From Anaerolineales bacterium UBA832 (GTDB taxonomy: Bacteria > Chloroflexota > Anaerolineae > Anaerolineales > UBA11657): 21,751 nucleotides of DNA. Of this stretch, positions 1-9,295 are shown piece after piece. How positions within the stretch are numbered: the stretch's first letter is position 1; each line of letters starts with the position of its first letter. Below the pieces are notes generated by a model. The model was not told the origin of the DNA. It was given only the letters and a program-made list of their open reading frames with translations, and searched no databases. The DNA is taken from the NCBI GenBank assembly GCA_002296125.1, contig DBHI01000101.1, positions 1 to 21,751 on the forward strand, read 5' to 3'. The position numbers were made by a program, and so were the translations under genes.

Positions 1-782
1 GCTGCGTGAATTAAAGCTGAAACTGGAGTGGGTCCTGCCATAGCATCAGGCAACCATACAAACAAGGGGATTTGTGCAGATTTGCCAGCAGCACCAACAA
101 GTAACAACAGAGCAACTACATTGGCAAGTTGAGCAGAAGCAACAGCATGCTCCTCAAAAAAATGTAAAACTTCATCAAACTGTAGTGAACCAACCATTCC
201 AAAAATTATAAACATGGCGATAAGAAAACCAAAATCACCAATCCTATTCACCACAAAAGCTTTCCTACCGGCACTAGCATTGCCAATATTATCCTTACCT
301 TTATCATACCAAAATCCAATTAGCAAATAAGAACTAATGCCAACGCCCTCCCAGCCAACAAATAGCATCAAATAATTGTCCGCAGTTACAAGAATAAGCA
401 TCATAAAAACAAACAAATTCAAATAAATGAAAAATCTTCTAAACCTATTATCACCATGCATATAACCTATTGCATATATATGTATTAGGGTACCCACGCC
501 TGTAACTAACACTATCATCGTGATTGATAATGTATCAATACGCATTTGCCAGGCAATATTTAATGTGCCGATATTTATCCAATCTGCAAGCAAAACAATA
601 TTTGGTTGAAAGTCATTAGATACTAGAGCAAAAACTTGCAAAACAGCTACTACAAAAGCACCTGCTGTAGCACAGCTAGCCAAAACACCTACTGTACGTT
701 CATTCAATTTACGCCCAATAGTGAGATTTAACAGCAAACCTACTAATGGAAAAACTAACAACCCTGAAGCAACATTAGCCAT
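1..782 (-). CDS. nuoL: NADH-quinone oxidoreductase subunit L, N-terminal part (runs off window)
   Basis: This is a large antiporter-like subunit at the far end of the complex I membrane arm, where it takes part in proton pumping. I translated the minus strand from an ATG at 782 and it stays open to base 1, giving 260 codons, so the C-terminal part is outside the window. The fragment is strongly hydrophobic. It carries the family landmarks: VGWEGVGISSYLLIGFWY at about 142-159, with the conserved TM5 glutamate at E145; NRIGDFGF at 179-186; and AAGKSAQIPLFVWLPDAMAG at 231-250, with the TM7 lysine K234, followed by PTPVSALIHAA with H259. It starts 9 bases after the nuoK stop. The only Shine-Dalgarno-like element is AAGGA about 12 bases upstream, so initiation may rely on coupling to nuoK. 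The call is secure. Confidence 0.96.
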   Translation of the reverse strand, partial: MANVASGLLVFPLVGLLLNLTIGRKLNERTVGVLASCATAGAFVVAVLQVFALVSNDFQPNIVLLADWINIGTLNIAWQMRIDTLSITMIVLVTGVGTLIHIYAIGYMHGDNRFRRFFIYLNLFVFMMLILVTADNYLMLFVGWEGVGISSYLLIGFWYDKGKDNIGNASAGRKAFVVNRIGDFGFLIAMFIIFGMVGSLQFDEVLHFFEEHAVASAQLANVVALLLLVGAAGKSAQIPLFVWLPDAMAGPTPVSALIHA

Positions 783-791
783 TACTAAAAC

Positions 792-1094
792 CTATCCTTT
801 CAACATGTTCACATCATCCACATCAATTGTAGATTTTGAACGAAAAATAGAAACAATCAACGCAAGACCAACAGCAACTTCTGCTGCAGCAACAGTCATA
901 ACAAAAAACACCAATATTTGTCCATCTAATTCTCCAAATTGTCGCGCATAAGAAACAAAAACTAAATTAGCTGAATTTAGCATTAGTTCTATAGACATGA
1001 ACACAATAATAGCATTGCGTCTCAACAAGACTCCTGATACGCCAATTACAAATAATATCGCAGAAAGTCCTAAATAATAAGTCGTAGGTATCAT
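792..1094 (-). CDS. nuoK: NADH-quinone oxidoreductase subunit K
   Basis: This is a small membrane subunit of complex I, an MrpC homologue that forms part of the proton-translocating arm beside NuoJ. It has 100 residues, the usual family length, and three hydrophobic segments (about 5-24, 28-48 and 60-82). The two functionally important membrane glutamates are present: E36 in MSIELMLNSANL and E72 in AAAEVAVGLALIV. Its ATG overlaps the nuoJ stop in an ATGA junction, and a strong AAGGAG lies 3 bases upstream of the start, so translation is both coupled and directly initiated. Nothing about it is unusual. Confidence 0.97.
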   Translation of the reverse strand: MIPTTYYLGLSAILFVIGVSGVLLRRNAIIVFMSIELMLNSANLVFVSYARQFGELDGQILVFFVMTVAAAEVAVGLALIVSIFRSKSTIDVDDVNMLKG

Positions 1095-1642
1095 AATCTC
1101 CTTGATCTTCTAGCTCGTCTACGACGCTTCGTAACACCAGTTAAAACAACCACGCCAATCATAGCTGCTAACAGCAAAATTGACGTTACTTCAAAAGGCA
1201 ATATGTATTCTTGAAACAACAATTGACCCACGGCACTTGGACTACCATAACTTGTTAAATTTTGTGATAACAATGGTCCACTATCATTCTGATTAACAAC
1301 CACATAAAATGTCACAGTCAATAATAAAGCTATCAATACTATACTCATAGGTCGTTGCCAAGGTAAATCATGCCTGGATTTTTGTATTCTTTCAGCTCCT
1401 AACAACATTATCACAAACAAAAACAAAACCATAATTGCACCAGCATATACAGTAACTTGCGCCATAGCTATAAATGGTGCTCCCAATATTACATAAAACG
1501 TCGCAACAACACCAAAGTTAACAACTAGAAATAATGCTGAATAAACTGAATTATTACTCAACAACATACCTAATGCTGCGGATATAGCAATAATAGCCAA
1601 AATTGCAAACACTGCTACTTCTGATATATTAAGTCCCGTCAT
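1091..1642 (-). CDS. nuoJ: NADH-quinone oxidoreductase subunit J
   Basis: This is a membrane subunit of complex I that lies between NuoH and the antiporter-like subunits. I start it at the ATG at 1642 (MTGLNISEVAVFAI..., 183 aa). The reading frame stays open to an upstream start at 1696, but that extension would overlap nuoI by about 50 bases and adds a charged, non-hydrophobic leader. The ATG at 1642 lies one base after the nuoI stop, with GGAGA about 12 bases upstream. The protein has about five hydrophobic segments. The third contains the conserved glycine-rich stretch QVTVYAGAIMVLFLFVIMLL, typical of NuoJ and important for the pi-bulge helix. The C-terminus is arginine-rich (KRRRRARRSRRL) and cytoplasmic. 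It overlaps nuoK by an ATGA junction. Confidence 0.95.
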   Translation of the reverse strand: MTGLNISEVAVFAILAIIAISAALGMLLSNNSVYSALFLVVNFGVVATFYVILGAPFIAMAQVTVYAGAIMVLFLFVIMLLGAERIQKSRHDLPWQRPMSIVLIALLLTVTFYVVVNQNDSGPLLSQNLTSYGSPSAVGQLLFQEYILPFEVTSILLLAAMIGVVVLTGVTKRRRRARRSRRL

Positions 1643-1643
1643 A

Positions 1644-2144
1644 TCAATCTGGATTCTCCATATCAGGAATCGCTCTATCAAATGCTCCTGGCTCAACTTC
1701 CATAGGTGTAATTAAATCTTCTAACTCTGTTGTGACAAGCAATTTATCCTTAACATAAATAGCACTCTCTCGATCCAAATATGACAAAGCATATTCATGC
1801 TCAAGAACAATAGCTTCTGTTGGACATGCATCCTCACAATATCCACAAAAAATACAACGCAACATATTAATCTCATAAACAGAGGCATAACGTTCACCAG
1901 GAGAATATCTCACTTTGTCTGTATTTTCTGATGCTTCAACAAAAATAGCATCTGCTGGACAAGCAGCGGCACAAAGAGAACACCCTATACACTTCTCTAA
2001 ACCATTATCATATCTTTTAAGCACATGACGACCTTTAAACCTTGGTCTTACTTCTCGCTTTTCTTCCGGATATTGAACAGTTAATCTAGGTTGAAAAATG
2101 TGCTTAAATGTTGTTGCTAAACCTTTTATTATCTCAATAACCAT
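1644..2144 (-). CDS. nuoI: NADH-quinone oxidoreductase subunit I (2x[4Fe-4S] ferredoxin-like)
   Basis: This peripheral-arm subunit holds clusters N6a and N6b and passes electrons from NuoG to cluster N2 in NuoB. Counting from the ATG at 2144 (166 aa), both CxxCxxCxxxCP motifs are intact: C52/C55/C58/C62 and C97/C100/C103/C107. The N-terminus (MVIEIIKGLATTFKHIF) matches the amphipathic membrane-anchoring helix of the family. A TTG two codons upstream (2150) is in frame, but it would leave only 2 bases to the GAGA element. From the ATG the spacing is about 9, so the ATG is preferred. The gene starts 12 bases after the nuoH stop. Confidence 0.96.
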   Translation of the reverse strand: MVIEIIKGLATTFKHIFQPRLTVQYPEEKREVRPRFKGRHVLKRYDNGLEKCIGCSLCAAACPADAIFVEASENTDKVRYSPGERYASVYEINMLRCIFCGYCEDACPTEAIVLEHEYALSYLDRESAIYVKDKLLVTTELEDLITPMEVEPGAFDRAIPDMENPD

Positions 2145-2156
2145 AACCAATTCTCA

Positions 2157-3158
2157 TTAATTAAACAATACTATTCCAGTGGCAGTAATTACCACGTTAA
2201 ACAGAGCTAATGGTAACAATATTTTCCACCCAAAAGCCATTAATTGATCATATCGCAATCTAGGCAAAGTTAAACGTATCCATATCATCAAAAACAAAAA
2301 TGCCATTGTTTTTCCAGCAAAATAAAATATACCCAACCAAGGAAATTCATTTATAAACGGACCTAAATATCCACCAAAAAACAATGTCGTTGCAATAGCA
2401 CTAACTGCAACCATCTTTATATATTCTCCCATAAAAAACAGTGAGAATTTCATACCAGAATATTCTGTAAAATACCCTGCTGTTAATTCTTGTTCAGCTT
2501 CTGGCATATCAAATGGTGCTCTGTTTAATTCAGCTAGTCCTGCTACCAGAAATATCATAGCACCTAAAGGTTGCCAAACAACATACCAAGTACTCGACTG
2601 CTGGGCTAACACAATTCCTTGCAAACTTAAAGTGCCTGCCAACATTACCGGACCCATAATTGATAATCCTAAAGCAATCTCATAACTTATCATCTGTGCT
2701 GACGCACGCAATCCACCAAGCAATGCATATTTGTTAGCTGATGACCACCCTGCCAAAACAATTCCGTATACAGCAATAGAAGCTATAGCTAAAATGTACA
2801 ATAAACCTACATTCAAATCACTAATTCCAAGCCGAATTGTTCTCCCAAACATTTCCACATCTGGTCCCACAGGGATCACAGCCACTATCACCAGTGCTGG
2901 TATCATAGTTAATATAGGAGCTAAGAAAAACAATGTCTTATCAGCACCTGCAGGCGTAAACTCCTCTTTAAATATGAGTTTGATTCCATCTGCAGCGGGC
3001 TGCAACAAACCCCAAGGTCCAACTCGATTAGGACCTCTACGTACCTGCATAAGAGCAGCGATTTTACGCTCAGCAAAAGTTAAATACGCAAATGCGGTAA
3101 GCAACACAAATGCTACCAGTACACTTTTTATTAATGCCTCAATTATTATTGATAACAT
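2157..3158 (-). CDS. nuoH: NADH-quinone oxidoreductase subunit H
   Basis: This membrane subunit forms much of the quinone chamber and the link between the peripheral and membrane arms of complex I. It has 333 residues and about eight hydrophobic segments, which is the normal size. Family motifs are clear: AERKIAALMQVRRGPNRVGP at 29-48, LLQPAADGIKLIFKEEFTP at 51-69, and the acidic loop ELNRAPFDMPEAEQELTAGY at 210-229 that lines the quinone entry. FTEYSGMKF and WIRLTLPRLRYDQLM follow. It starts 9 bases after the nuoG stop. Only a weak ribosome-binding site is visible, so coupling to nuoG is likely. Confidence 0.97.
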   Translation of the reverse strand: MLSIIIEALIKSVLVAFVLLTAFAYLTFAERKIAALMQVRRGPNRVGPWGLLQPAADGIKLIFKEEFTPAGADKTLFFLAPILTMIPALVIVAVIPVGPDVEMFGRTIRLGISDLNVGLLYILAIASIAVYGIVLAGWSSANKYALLGGLRASAQMISYEIALGLSIMGPVMLAGTLSLQGIVLAQQSSTWYVVWQPLGAMIFLVAGLAELNRAPFDMPEAEQELTAGYFTEYSGMKFSLFFMGEYIKMVAVSAIATTLFFGGYLGPFINEFPWLGIFYFAGKTMAFLFLMIWIRLTLPRLRYDQLMAFGWKILLPLALFNVVITATGIVLFN

Positions 3159-3167
3159 ACTCGTTTA

Positions 3168-5699
3168 TTAATCGCATTTTTTTATATTAATTGGAACAAT
3201 ATGTTTATTCATTATAATACCCATACTACGTGGTATAAGTACAAAACCACTTGGAATATTGTCACTTACATTAACGATACAACTACTTTCTATGCTGCCA
3301 ACTACTACTGACACTTGATCACCATCAACAATATCAAGCCTGCCCGCATCAACTTTGCTCAATTTAACATAAGGTTCTGGCACCCTGGAGTGCATAATTT
3401 CTGATCGATAAAACAGACTGCCTCTGTCATAAGATAAAGTAATAGGAACACCTAACAAATCACCAGAAGTCCAACCTAATGGATTGACTGTACTAAACTC
3501 AATATCATCGCCAAGTTCCGCTAATGTTTTTGTTTGCACTCCTATGCCAACCGTATTTTCAAAACCTGTTCCTCCATAATAGCTATCCTGACCACCTATA
3601 TCAGGCCACTGTTTAGTGAATTCAGACAAACTTTTATAGTTAATATCTTGATAAGATAGTATCTTCTCAGAGATTTTATCCATAATCACAGAAGGTCCTA
3701 TATCAACTTCACAGATACCAAGTAAATTACCTATTTTTTGAAAAATTTCCCAATCAGGAAGAACATTCTTGGTACAAGGCAGTGCCGGGTAAAACCGCTG
3801 TACTCTACGGTCACCACTTGTATAACTACCTTCTCTTTCAGCAAAAGATTGAACAGGTAAAACTACATCTGCATTCATTGCCGTTTCTGTTTGAAATAAT
3901 TCATTAACAACCACAAAAACATCTTTAGGTAAATTTTCTCCATCATCGACAGGATCTGCTCCTGCAATAAATATTAAATCTGACTTGGACAAAAACTCCT
4001 CAGTTCCAACACCTGATGGCTTCACCCCCATATCCCAAGCACCTTGAGTATTACAATTTGGCCAAACTGGAATTAAACCATTGTTCTTTTTACCAATACT
4101 GCCTTTTGCAATCAACATATTAGCACAGGCTTGAGCTAATGCATTAGATGATTCATACTGAAGACCTTCACCACCATAAAATACTATCAAATTTTTTGCC
4201 TGAGCAATAATATTTGCAGCATCAACTAAATCTGTATTGTCGTTTGCTGCAATATCTTCAATTAATCCTTGCTTGCCATTAGTAATATAATGAGTAAGAG
4301 CCAGAACAGTTCGAACTTCATCTCCATAACGATAACGAATAGTTGCCTTTGCCATGTCATCTGCTTTCGTAGGACGTGCATTAGCAACTATCACAGAAGC
4401 CTTACTCTTATTAATAGAAGCTCCTAATTTAGTAGCTGATTGTCGAATCTTAAACCACCACATTGGTGCCTCTTCAGCCAAATCACTAGCAATTACTAAA
4501 ACAGCAGTGTCTTCAGATAATTTAGCTAGATCAGTATTAGTTCCAACTCCAACCTGATTTACTATATCACCACCACCCAATAACCCTGGCCATTGAAATA
4601 ATCTTCCCCCACTACCTTCAACCAAACTGCTAAATGAGAATAAATCTTCATTAGTCAATCTTTCACCAGCTAATCCCACAATTGATCCTTTTGCTTGTTT
4701 CACATTATTAGCAACAACAGTTAATGCATGCTCCCATGTGGTTTCCACAAGCTCACCATGTTTACGAATTAAAGGATGATCTAAACGGTCCTTACTACTA
4801 ACATAATGATGGCCAAATCTTGCTTTATCACAAATCCAAATTTCGTTAACTTGTTCGTTTTGTCTGGGCATAATACGCTTGATCTGCCATTCTCCATCCA
4901 CACCACTACGTCTTGTACTAATATGTATATTGCATCCTACCGCACAATTTGTACACAAGGAAGGAGTATTTGTTAGTTCCCACGGACGTGCACCAAAACG
5001 AAAATCAGCAGTAGTAAGAGCACCAACAGGACAAATATCAGTTGTATTACCAGAGAAATGACTATCAAATCCTGGATCAGAATAAGTCACAATCTGCAAA
5101 GCTCTTCCTCGTTGTTCAAATCCAATAACAGCATCACCAACTAATTCCTCTTGAAACCGAGTACATCTAGCACACTGAATACAACGCTCACGATCAAGAT
5201 AAATTAAATCTCCTAAAGGTACATGTTTAGCAATATTCATTTTTTCTTCCAACAGAAAACGTGATTCACTAGAACCATGTCTCATTGTTAGATTTTGTAG
5301 TGGACACTCACCACCTTTGTCACATACAGGACAATCTAGCGGATGTGAAGTAAGCAAGAACTCTACTACATCCTTACGAGCTCTACTAACTTGATCAGTT
5401 ACAGTACGTACACACATTCCTTCAGATACAACCATAGTGCATGCTGTTTGCAAATTTGGCATCCAATTAATTGTTGGTTTGCTATTCTTATCTAAGACAA
5501 CCTCTCCCGAATCATTGTCACGTAAAGGAGTACCTACTTCTACTAAACACATACGACACATCCCAACTGGATCAAGTTTGGGATGATAACAGAACACTGG
5601 TATGTCATTTCCTATCTGTTTAGCAGCATCAACAACTAATGTTCCAGAAGGTACACTTACTTGATTGTCATCGATATTTAAAATAACATTCTTATCCAT
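3168..5699 (-). CDS. nuoG: NADH-quinone oxidoreductase subunit G (Fe-S, molybdopterin-oxidoreductase-like)
   Basis: This is the largest peripheral subunit and carries electrons from NuoF toward NuoI. At 843 residues it falls in the normal range. The N-terminal [2Fe-2S] domain has N1b ligands C37, C48, C51 and C87. The next motif, HPLDCPVCDKGGEC, supplies N5 through H119, C123, C126 and C132. Cluster N4 uses C173, C176, C179 and C223. The molybdopterin-oxidoreductase-like region starts with C249, C252 and C256 plus C290, the ligands of the off-pathway cluster N7, which is present here but absent from many species. The C-terminus (about 760-835) resembles the molydopterin-dinucleotide-binding fold and is structural only. 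The gene starts 12 bases after the nuoF stop without an evident Shine-Dalgarno sequence. Confidence 0.97.
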   Translation of the reverse strand: MDKNVILNIDDNQVSVPSGTLVVDAAKQIGNDIPVFCYHPKLDPVGMCRMCLVEVGTPLRDNDSGEVVLDKNSKPTINWMPNLQTACTMVVSEGMCVRTVTDQVSRARKDVVEFLLTSHPLDCPVCDKGGECPLQNLTMRHGSSESRFLLEEKMNIAKHVPLGDLIYLDRERCIQCARCTRFQEELVGDAVIGFEQRGRALQIVTYSDPGFDSHFSGNTTDICPVGALTTADFRFGARPWELTNTPSLCTNCAVGCNIHISTRRSGVDGEWQIKRIMPRQNEQVNEIWICDKARFGHHYVSSKDRLDHPLIRKHGELVETTWEHALTVVANNVKQAKGSIVGLAGERLTNEDLFSFSSLVEGSGGRLFQWPGLLGGGDIVNQVGVGTNTDLAKLSEDTAVLVIASDLAEEAPMWWFKIRQSATKLGASINKSKASVIVANARPTKADDMAKATIRYRYGDEVRTVLALTHYITNGKQGLIEDIAANDNTDLVDAANIIAQAKNLIVFYGGEGLQYESSNALAQACANMLIAKGSIGKKNNGLIPVWPNCNTQGAWDMGVKPSGVGTEEFLSKSDLIFIAGADPVDDGENLPKDVFVVVNELFQTETAMNADVVLPVQSFAEREGSYTSGDRRVQRFYPALPCTKNVLPDWEIFQKIGNLLGICEVDIGPSVIMDKISEKILSYQDINYKSLSEFTKQWPDIGGQDSYYGGTGFENTVGIGVQTKTLAELGDDIEFSTVNPLGWTSGDLLGVPITLSYDRGSLFYRSEIMHSRVPEPYVKLSKVDAGRLDIVDGDQVSVVVGSIESSCIVNVSDNIPSGFVLIPRSMGIIMNKHIVPINIKKCD

Positions 5700-5711
5700 A
5701 AATATTTATCA

Positions 5712-6995
5712 CTATATATTCACATCTTGTATGCTCTGATTACCATTAGACAAATGGAAGTCAAAATCTTCTCTAAACAATTCTAGACCTGATACAACAG
5801 CACTTGTTGAAAAATCACCTAATGGACACAAGCATTTACCCGTAACTTGATTAGCAACCTCTTCTAATAACTTAATATCCTTAGTTTCAGCAACATTACT
5901 ATTTATACGTCCAAGCAAATGCGACATCCAGTAAGTTCCCTCACGACATGGAGTACACTTACCACATGATTCATGTTTAAAAAACTTCATCGTCTTATTC
6001 ACAGCCCAACTAATATCTACAGTATCATCCAACAAAATAATAGATGCTGAACCAAGTTGAGAACCAATATTTGGTACATCCTCATAAGTCAAAGGAGTAT
6101 CAAGAACTTCATCATTCGCAGGCAGAATAGGAGCAGAAGCTCCTGATGGCATTATAGCCTTTAAGTTTCTATCTCCTTTTATACCTCCTGCCAAATCATA
6201 AATCAACTCTCTAAATGTGATCCCTAATTCAGTCTCATAATTACCAGGATGCTTTGCATGTCCTGACAAACACATAATCTTAGGACCACAACTTTTTTCG
6301 GTACCAATAGATTTGTACCAATCAGGTCCACGAGACATAATTAATGGAACATTGGTTAATGTCTCAGTATTGTTAACAACTGTAGGAGATTGATATAAAC
6401 CACGATCAGCAGGAAAAGGTGGCTTAAGACGAGGTTGTCCCAATTTGCCTTCAATAGACTCTAGTAATGCTGATTCTTCCCCACAAATATAAGCGCCTGC
6501 TCCAAGATGATGATACACCTGCAAAGAATAATCTGTATTGAATATTTGGGTTCCTAAGAACCCATAATCATTCAGCTGATGCACTTTCTCTTCTAATTTA
6601 TGAGTAAGTTCCCAAAATTCTCCCCTACAATAATTGTAAGCTACTTCGGATTGCGCAGCATAAGCACAAATCATTAGACCTTCTAAAAATTGAAATGGAT
6701 TATGTTCCAAAATCTCTCTATCTTTAAATGTGCCTGGTTCAGATTCATCTGAATTTGCCACAACATAACGAGGAAATCTGTTCGAAAGAAATGACCACTT
6801 CAATCCAGTTGGGAATCCTGCACCTCCACGGCCACGAAGACCGGAAGCTTTAATTATTTCAACAACGCTTTCAGGAGTCATTGTAGTAACAATATTCTTG
6901 TATGCTTCAAACCCACCTAAAGCTAAATAAGTGTCTAAATCAGCAATATTCTCTTCACCCTGATTACGATGCCTTAACAACAGATATTCAGTCAT
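5712..6995 (-). CDS. nuoF: NADH-quinone oxidoreductase subunit F (NADH- and FMN-binding)
   Basis: This is the catalytic entry point of complex I. It oxidises NADH at FMN and passes electrons to cluster N3. The 427-residue protein is of normal length. The FMN/NADH glycine-rich motif LRGRGGAGFPTGLKW is at 53-67, and the second nucleotide-site motif GAGAYICGEESALLESIEG is at 166-184. The N3 ligands are C344, C347 and C350 (ESCGKCTPCREGT) with C390 in KCLCPLGDF. Its ATG overlaps the nuoE stop (ATGA), and a GAGGA ribosome-binding site lies inside the end of nuoE. Together with NuoE and NuoG this gives a complete N module, so this complex uses NADH, unlike the shorter ferredoxin- or F420-linked versions that lack NuoEFG. 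Confidence 0.98.
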   Translation of the reverse strand: MTEYLLLRHRNQGEENIADLDTYLALGGFEAYKNIVTTMTPESVVEIIKASGLRGRGGAGFPTGLKWSFLSNRFPRYVVANSDESEPGTFKDREILEHNPFQFLEGLMICAYAAQSEVAYNYCRGEFWELTHKLEEKVHQLNDYGFLGTQIFNTDYSLQVYHHLGAGAYICGEESALLESIEGKLGQPRLKPPFPADRGLYQSPTVVNNTETLTNVPLIMSRGPDWYKSIGTEKSCGPKIMCLSGHAKHPGNYETELGITFRELIYDLAGGIKGDRNLKAIMPSGASAPILPANDEVLDTPLTYEDVPNIGSQLGSASIILLDDTVDISWAVNKTMKFFKHESCGKCTPCREGTYWMSHLLGRINSNVAETKDIKLLEEVANQVTGKCLCPLGDFSTSAVVSGLELFREDFDFHLSNGNQSIQDVNI

Positions 6996-7531
6996 TTATC
7001 ATCCTCTTCTAAAATTTCAGGTACTTTAACTAATTGATCAATTAAAGACTGAACATCTGAAATAGTCTGATTCTCAAAATAACTAATACCCTCTGAATTG
7101 TGAATCTGAAAAACTGGTGCCTTATCACATGCAGCTAAACACATAACAGCTTCCACAGTAAATTCACTATCTTCTGTAGTTTCACCAATTTTTACCCCTA
7201 AAGTATCACAAACTTGATTAGCAAAATCATCTGATCCTCGCAAAGCGCATGGTAAATCGGTACAAATTTGTATTCGATTTCTACCACCAGATTGTAAATA
7301 ATATAAAGTATAAAAACCGACTATTGATGCAACTTGTGTTGTGGAAACACCCAAAATATTAGCGATTTCATCCATAATCACATCTGTTATCTGTAAACCT
7401 TCCCTTTGCGCCAAAAACAATAGTGGCATAACAGCCGAACGCTTTTGATCATCTGGATAACGATCCAATATTACCTGTATTTGATCACCATATTTAGTGA
7501 CCAAAATATTATCTTCCTTTGACATAGTCAC
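6992..7531 (-). CDS. nuoE: NADH-quinone oxidoreductase subunit E ([2Fe-2S])
   Basis: This is a thioredoxin-fold subunit that carries cluster N1a next to the FMN site in NuoF. The ligands are all present: C90 and C95 in QICTDLPCALRG, then C131 and C135 in VMCLAACDKAP. The N-terminal helical bundle (LDRYPDDQKRSAVMPLLFLAQ...) is typical. Two starts are possible. A GTG at 7531 makes a GTGA overlap with the nuoD stop and sits 9 bases from GGGGA. An ATG at 7525 removes two residues. I list the GTG because overlap coupling is common in this operon, but the choice is not certain. The length of 177-179 aa is normal. Confidence 0.96.
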   Translation of the reverse strand: MTMSKEDNILVTKYGDQIQVILDRYPDDQKRSAVMPLLFLAQREGLQITDVIMDEIANILGVSTTQVASIVGFYTLYYLQSGGRNRIQICTDLPCALRGSDDFANQVCDTLGVKIGETTEDSEFTVEAVMCLAACDKAPVFQIHNSEGISYFENQTISDVQSLIDQLVKVPEILEEDDK

Positions 7532-8763
7532 CGATCCACATCCCCAAGCACAATATCTATAGATCCAATCATTGCCACCAAATCAGCAACCAAATAACCT
7601 TTTGACATAAATGACAACGATTGCAAATTATGAAATGACGGTGTACGAAAATGAACTCTAGCCGGTTTTGGACTACCATCACCTACTAAACAACATCCTA
7701 ATTCACCCCTTGGAGATTCAGTAGCCACATACACCTCTCCCTTAGGAGCTGAAAAGCCCTCTGTCCAATATTTAAAATGATGAATCACCGCCTCCATACT
7801 TGTACCCAGTTCTGACCTCTCAGGAGGACTAAATTTTCTATCTTCAGTCATCACAGGACCATCCTCCAGTCTATCAAGTGCCTGACGAATAATCCGCATA
7901 GACTCATGAAACTCACGCATGCGAACCCTATAACGTGCATAAACATCACAACCGTCTTCTAAGGGTACATCAAAATCATATTCATCATAACCACAATAAG
8001 GAATAGCCCTACGAACATCATAATTTATCCCTGAACCGCGCAAAGAAGATCCTGTCATACCTCTCTCCAACGCATCCGCTGGATCAATAATTCCAATATC
8101 TATTGTACGTCGCATAAACAAAGGGTTGCGCGTCAACAATGTCTCATAATCTGCTAATTTATCGGGCAAATAATCTAAGAATTTTTCAACTGCAGGCACA
8201 AATTCATTAGGAACATCCCGCCAGACACCTCCAGGACGGATGTATGACGTCATCATTCGTTGTCCACCAATCATCTCAAAAATGTCCAACAATTTTTCCC
8301 TATCTCTAAAGCAATAGATAAGCACACTACTAGCATTTAGATCCATAGCTGAGGTACCTAACCAAACTAAATGAGATGCTATCCTTTGTAATTCCGCACA
8401 AATTATTCTCAAGATATTTGCCCTAGGTGGAATCTCGATTTCACAAAGCTTTTCTATTGCCAAACAATATGCCAAATTATTCCCCAAATTATTTAAATAA
8501 TCCATACGATCCGTCATCACTAAAGCCTTCAAATAAGTTTTTGCTTCCATATTTTTCTCAATACCGGTATGCAAAAAACCTATGTCCGGAACACAACTTA
8601 CCACTTCTTCACCATCTAACTCCAAGATCAACCTCAATACACCATGAGTGCTAGGATGTTGAGGACCTAAATTCAACACCATAGTGTCACCAGATGTAGC
8701 TCTATCACTAAACAAATGTTTTAGTTCGTCTAATGTAGTTTCAATTTCACGCACCTGATTCAT
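7528..8763 (-). CDS. nuoD: NADH-quinone oxidoreductase subunit D
   Basis: This 49-kDa-type subunit is derived from the [NiFe]-hydrogenase large subunit and forms the quinone headgroup site with NuoB. The signature NLGPQHPSTHGVLRL is at 31-45, with the quinone-binding histidine in the loop. PDIGFLHTGIEKNME, TDRMDYLNNLGNN, GSSLRGSGINYDVRR and the C-terminal DIVLGDVDR all follow the family pattern. The [NiFe] ligands are absent, as expected. The gene is separate from nuoC rather than fused as in E. coli. A strong GAGGAG ribosome-binding site formed by the last two nuoC codons lies 6 bases upstream of the ATG. About 25 N-terminal residues precede the conserved core and look like a short lineage-specific lead. 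Confidence 0.97.
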   Translation of the reverse strand: MNQVREIETTLDELKHLFSDRATSGDTMVLNLGPQHPSTHGVLRLILELDGEEVVSCVPDIGFLHTGIEKNMEAKTYLKALVMTDRMDYLNNLGNNLAYCLAIEKLCEIEIPPRANILRIICAELQRIASHLVWLGTSAMDLNASSVLIYCFRDREKLLDIFEMIGGQRMMTSYIRPGGVWRDVPNEFVPAVEKFLDYLPDKLADYETLLTRNPLFMRRTIDIGIIDPADALERGMTGSSLRGSGINYDVRRAIPYCGYDEYDFDVPLEDGCDVYARYRVRMREFHESMRIIRQALDRLEDGPVMTEDRKFSPPERSELGTSMEAVIHHFKYWTEGFSAPKGEVYVATESPRGELGCCLVGDGSPKPARVHFRTPSFHNLQSLSFMSKGYLVADLVAMIGSIDIVLGDVDR

Positions 8764-8766
8764 GAT

Positions 8767-9291
8767 TTACTCCTCAGCATAATCCTTCTTTTCATCTATC
8801 TCCTTCCAATTAAATGAAAACTGCACTTCCTCATAACCTAATGGATAATCCTTACGCAATGGATGACCATCCCAATCAGCAGGCATCAAAATACGTCTAA
8901 GATCAGGATGCCCTACAAATGATATACCCATCAAATCAAAGGCTTCTCTTTCAGGCCATTCAGCAGACTTCCAACATTCAGTTACACTATCAACCTCTGG
9001 GTTTTCATCACTCAAGTTAATACAAATTCTAAATCGCGCATTCTTATCTAACGCATGTAAAATATAAGATAAAGAAAAACGGGGTTCTTCTGGATAACAA
9101 TCTTTAGAGACAATATCAACCAATAAATTATAATCAAGTTGAGAGTCATACCTTAATGTCTTACATACTTGAAGTAACCCTTTAGATTCTAATATAATAG
9201 TAGTCTCACCCCGAAATACATCAATACTACTAATTACATCAGCATGCATGTCTTTTAGAGTATCTATTGTAAATGTAAGATGATTGTTCAC
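8767..9291 (-). CDS. nuoC: NADH-quinone oxidoreductase subunit C
   Basis: This is the 30-kDa-type peripheral subunit that packs against NuoD and NuoI. The C-terminal signature is clear: EWPEREAFDLMGISFVGHPDLRRILMPADW, then GHPLRKDYPLG. The usual EREVYDMFGI is here EREAFDLMGI. I start it at the GTG at 9291 (174 aa, MNNHLTFTIDTLK...), 4 bases after the nuoB stop and 9 bases after a GGA. The frame also contains an ATG at 9336 (189 aa), but that start overlaps nuoB by 41 bases, has no good ribosome-binding site and adds an unfamiliar leader. Either is possible. The end and identity are firm. Confidence 0.93.
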   Translation of the reverse strand: MNNHLTFTIDTLKDMHADVISSIDVFRGETTIILESKGLLQVCKTLRYDSQLDYNLLVDIVSKDCYPEEPRFSLSYILHALDKNARFRICINLSDENPEVDSVTECWKSAEWPEREAFDLMGISFVGHPDLRRILMPADWDGHPLRKDYPLGYEEVQFSFNWKEIDEKKDYAEE

Positions 9292-9295
9292 TATA

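Noticed and set aside
721..951. A 76-codon plus-strand frame at the nuoK/nuoL boundary
   Set aside because: It is antisense to confidently assigned nuoL and nuoK, and its low-complexity Thr/Ala/Asn content is typical of a shadow frame.
2731..3171. A 146-codon open frame on the plus strand
   Set aside because: It lies entirely antisense to nuoH, has no family resemblance and is a composition shadow of the real gene.
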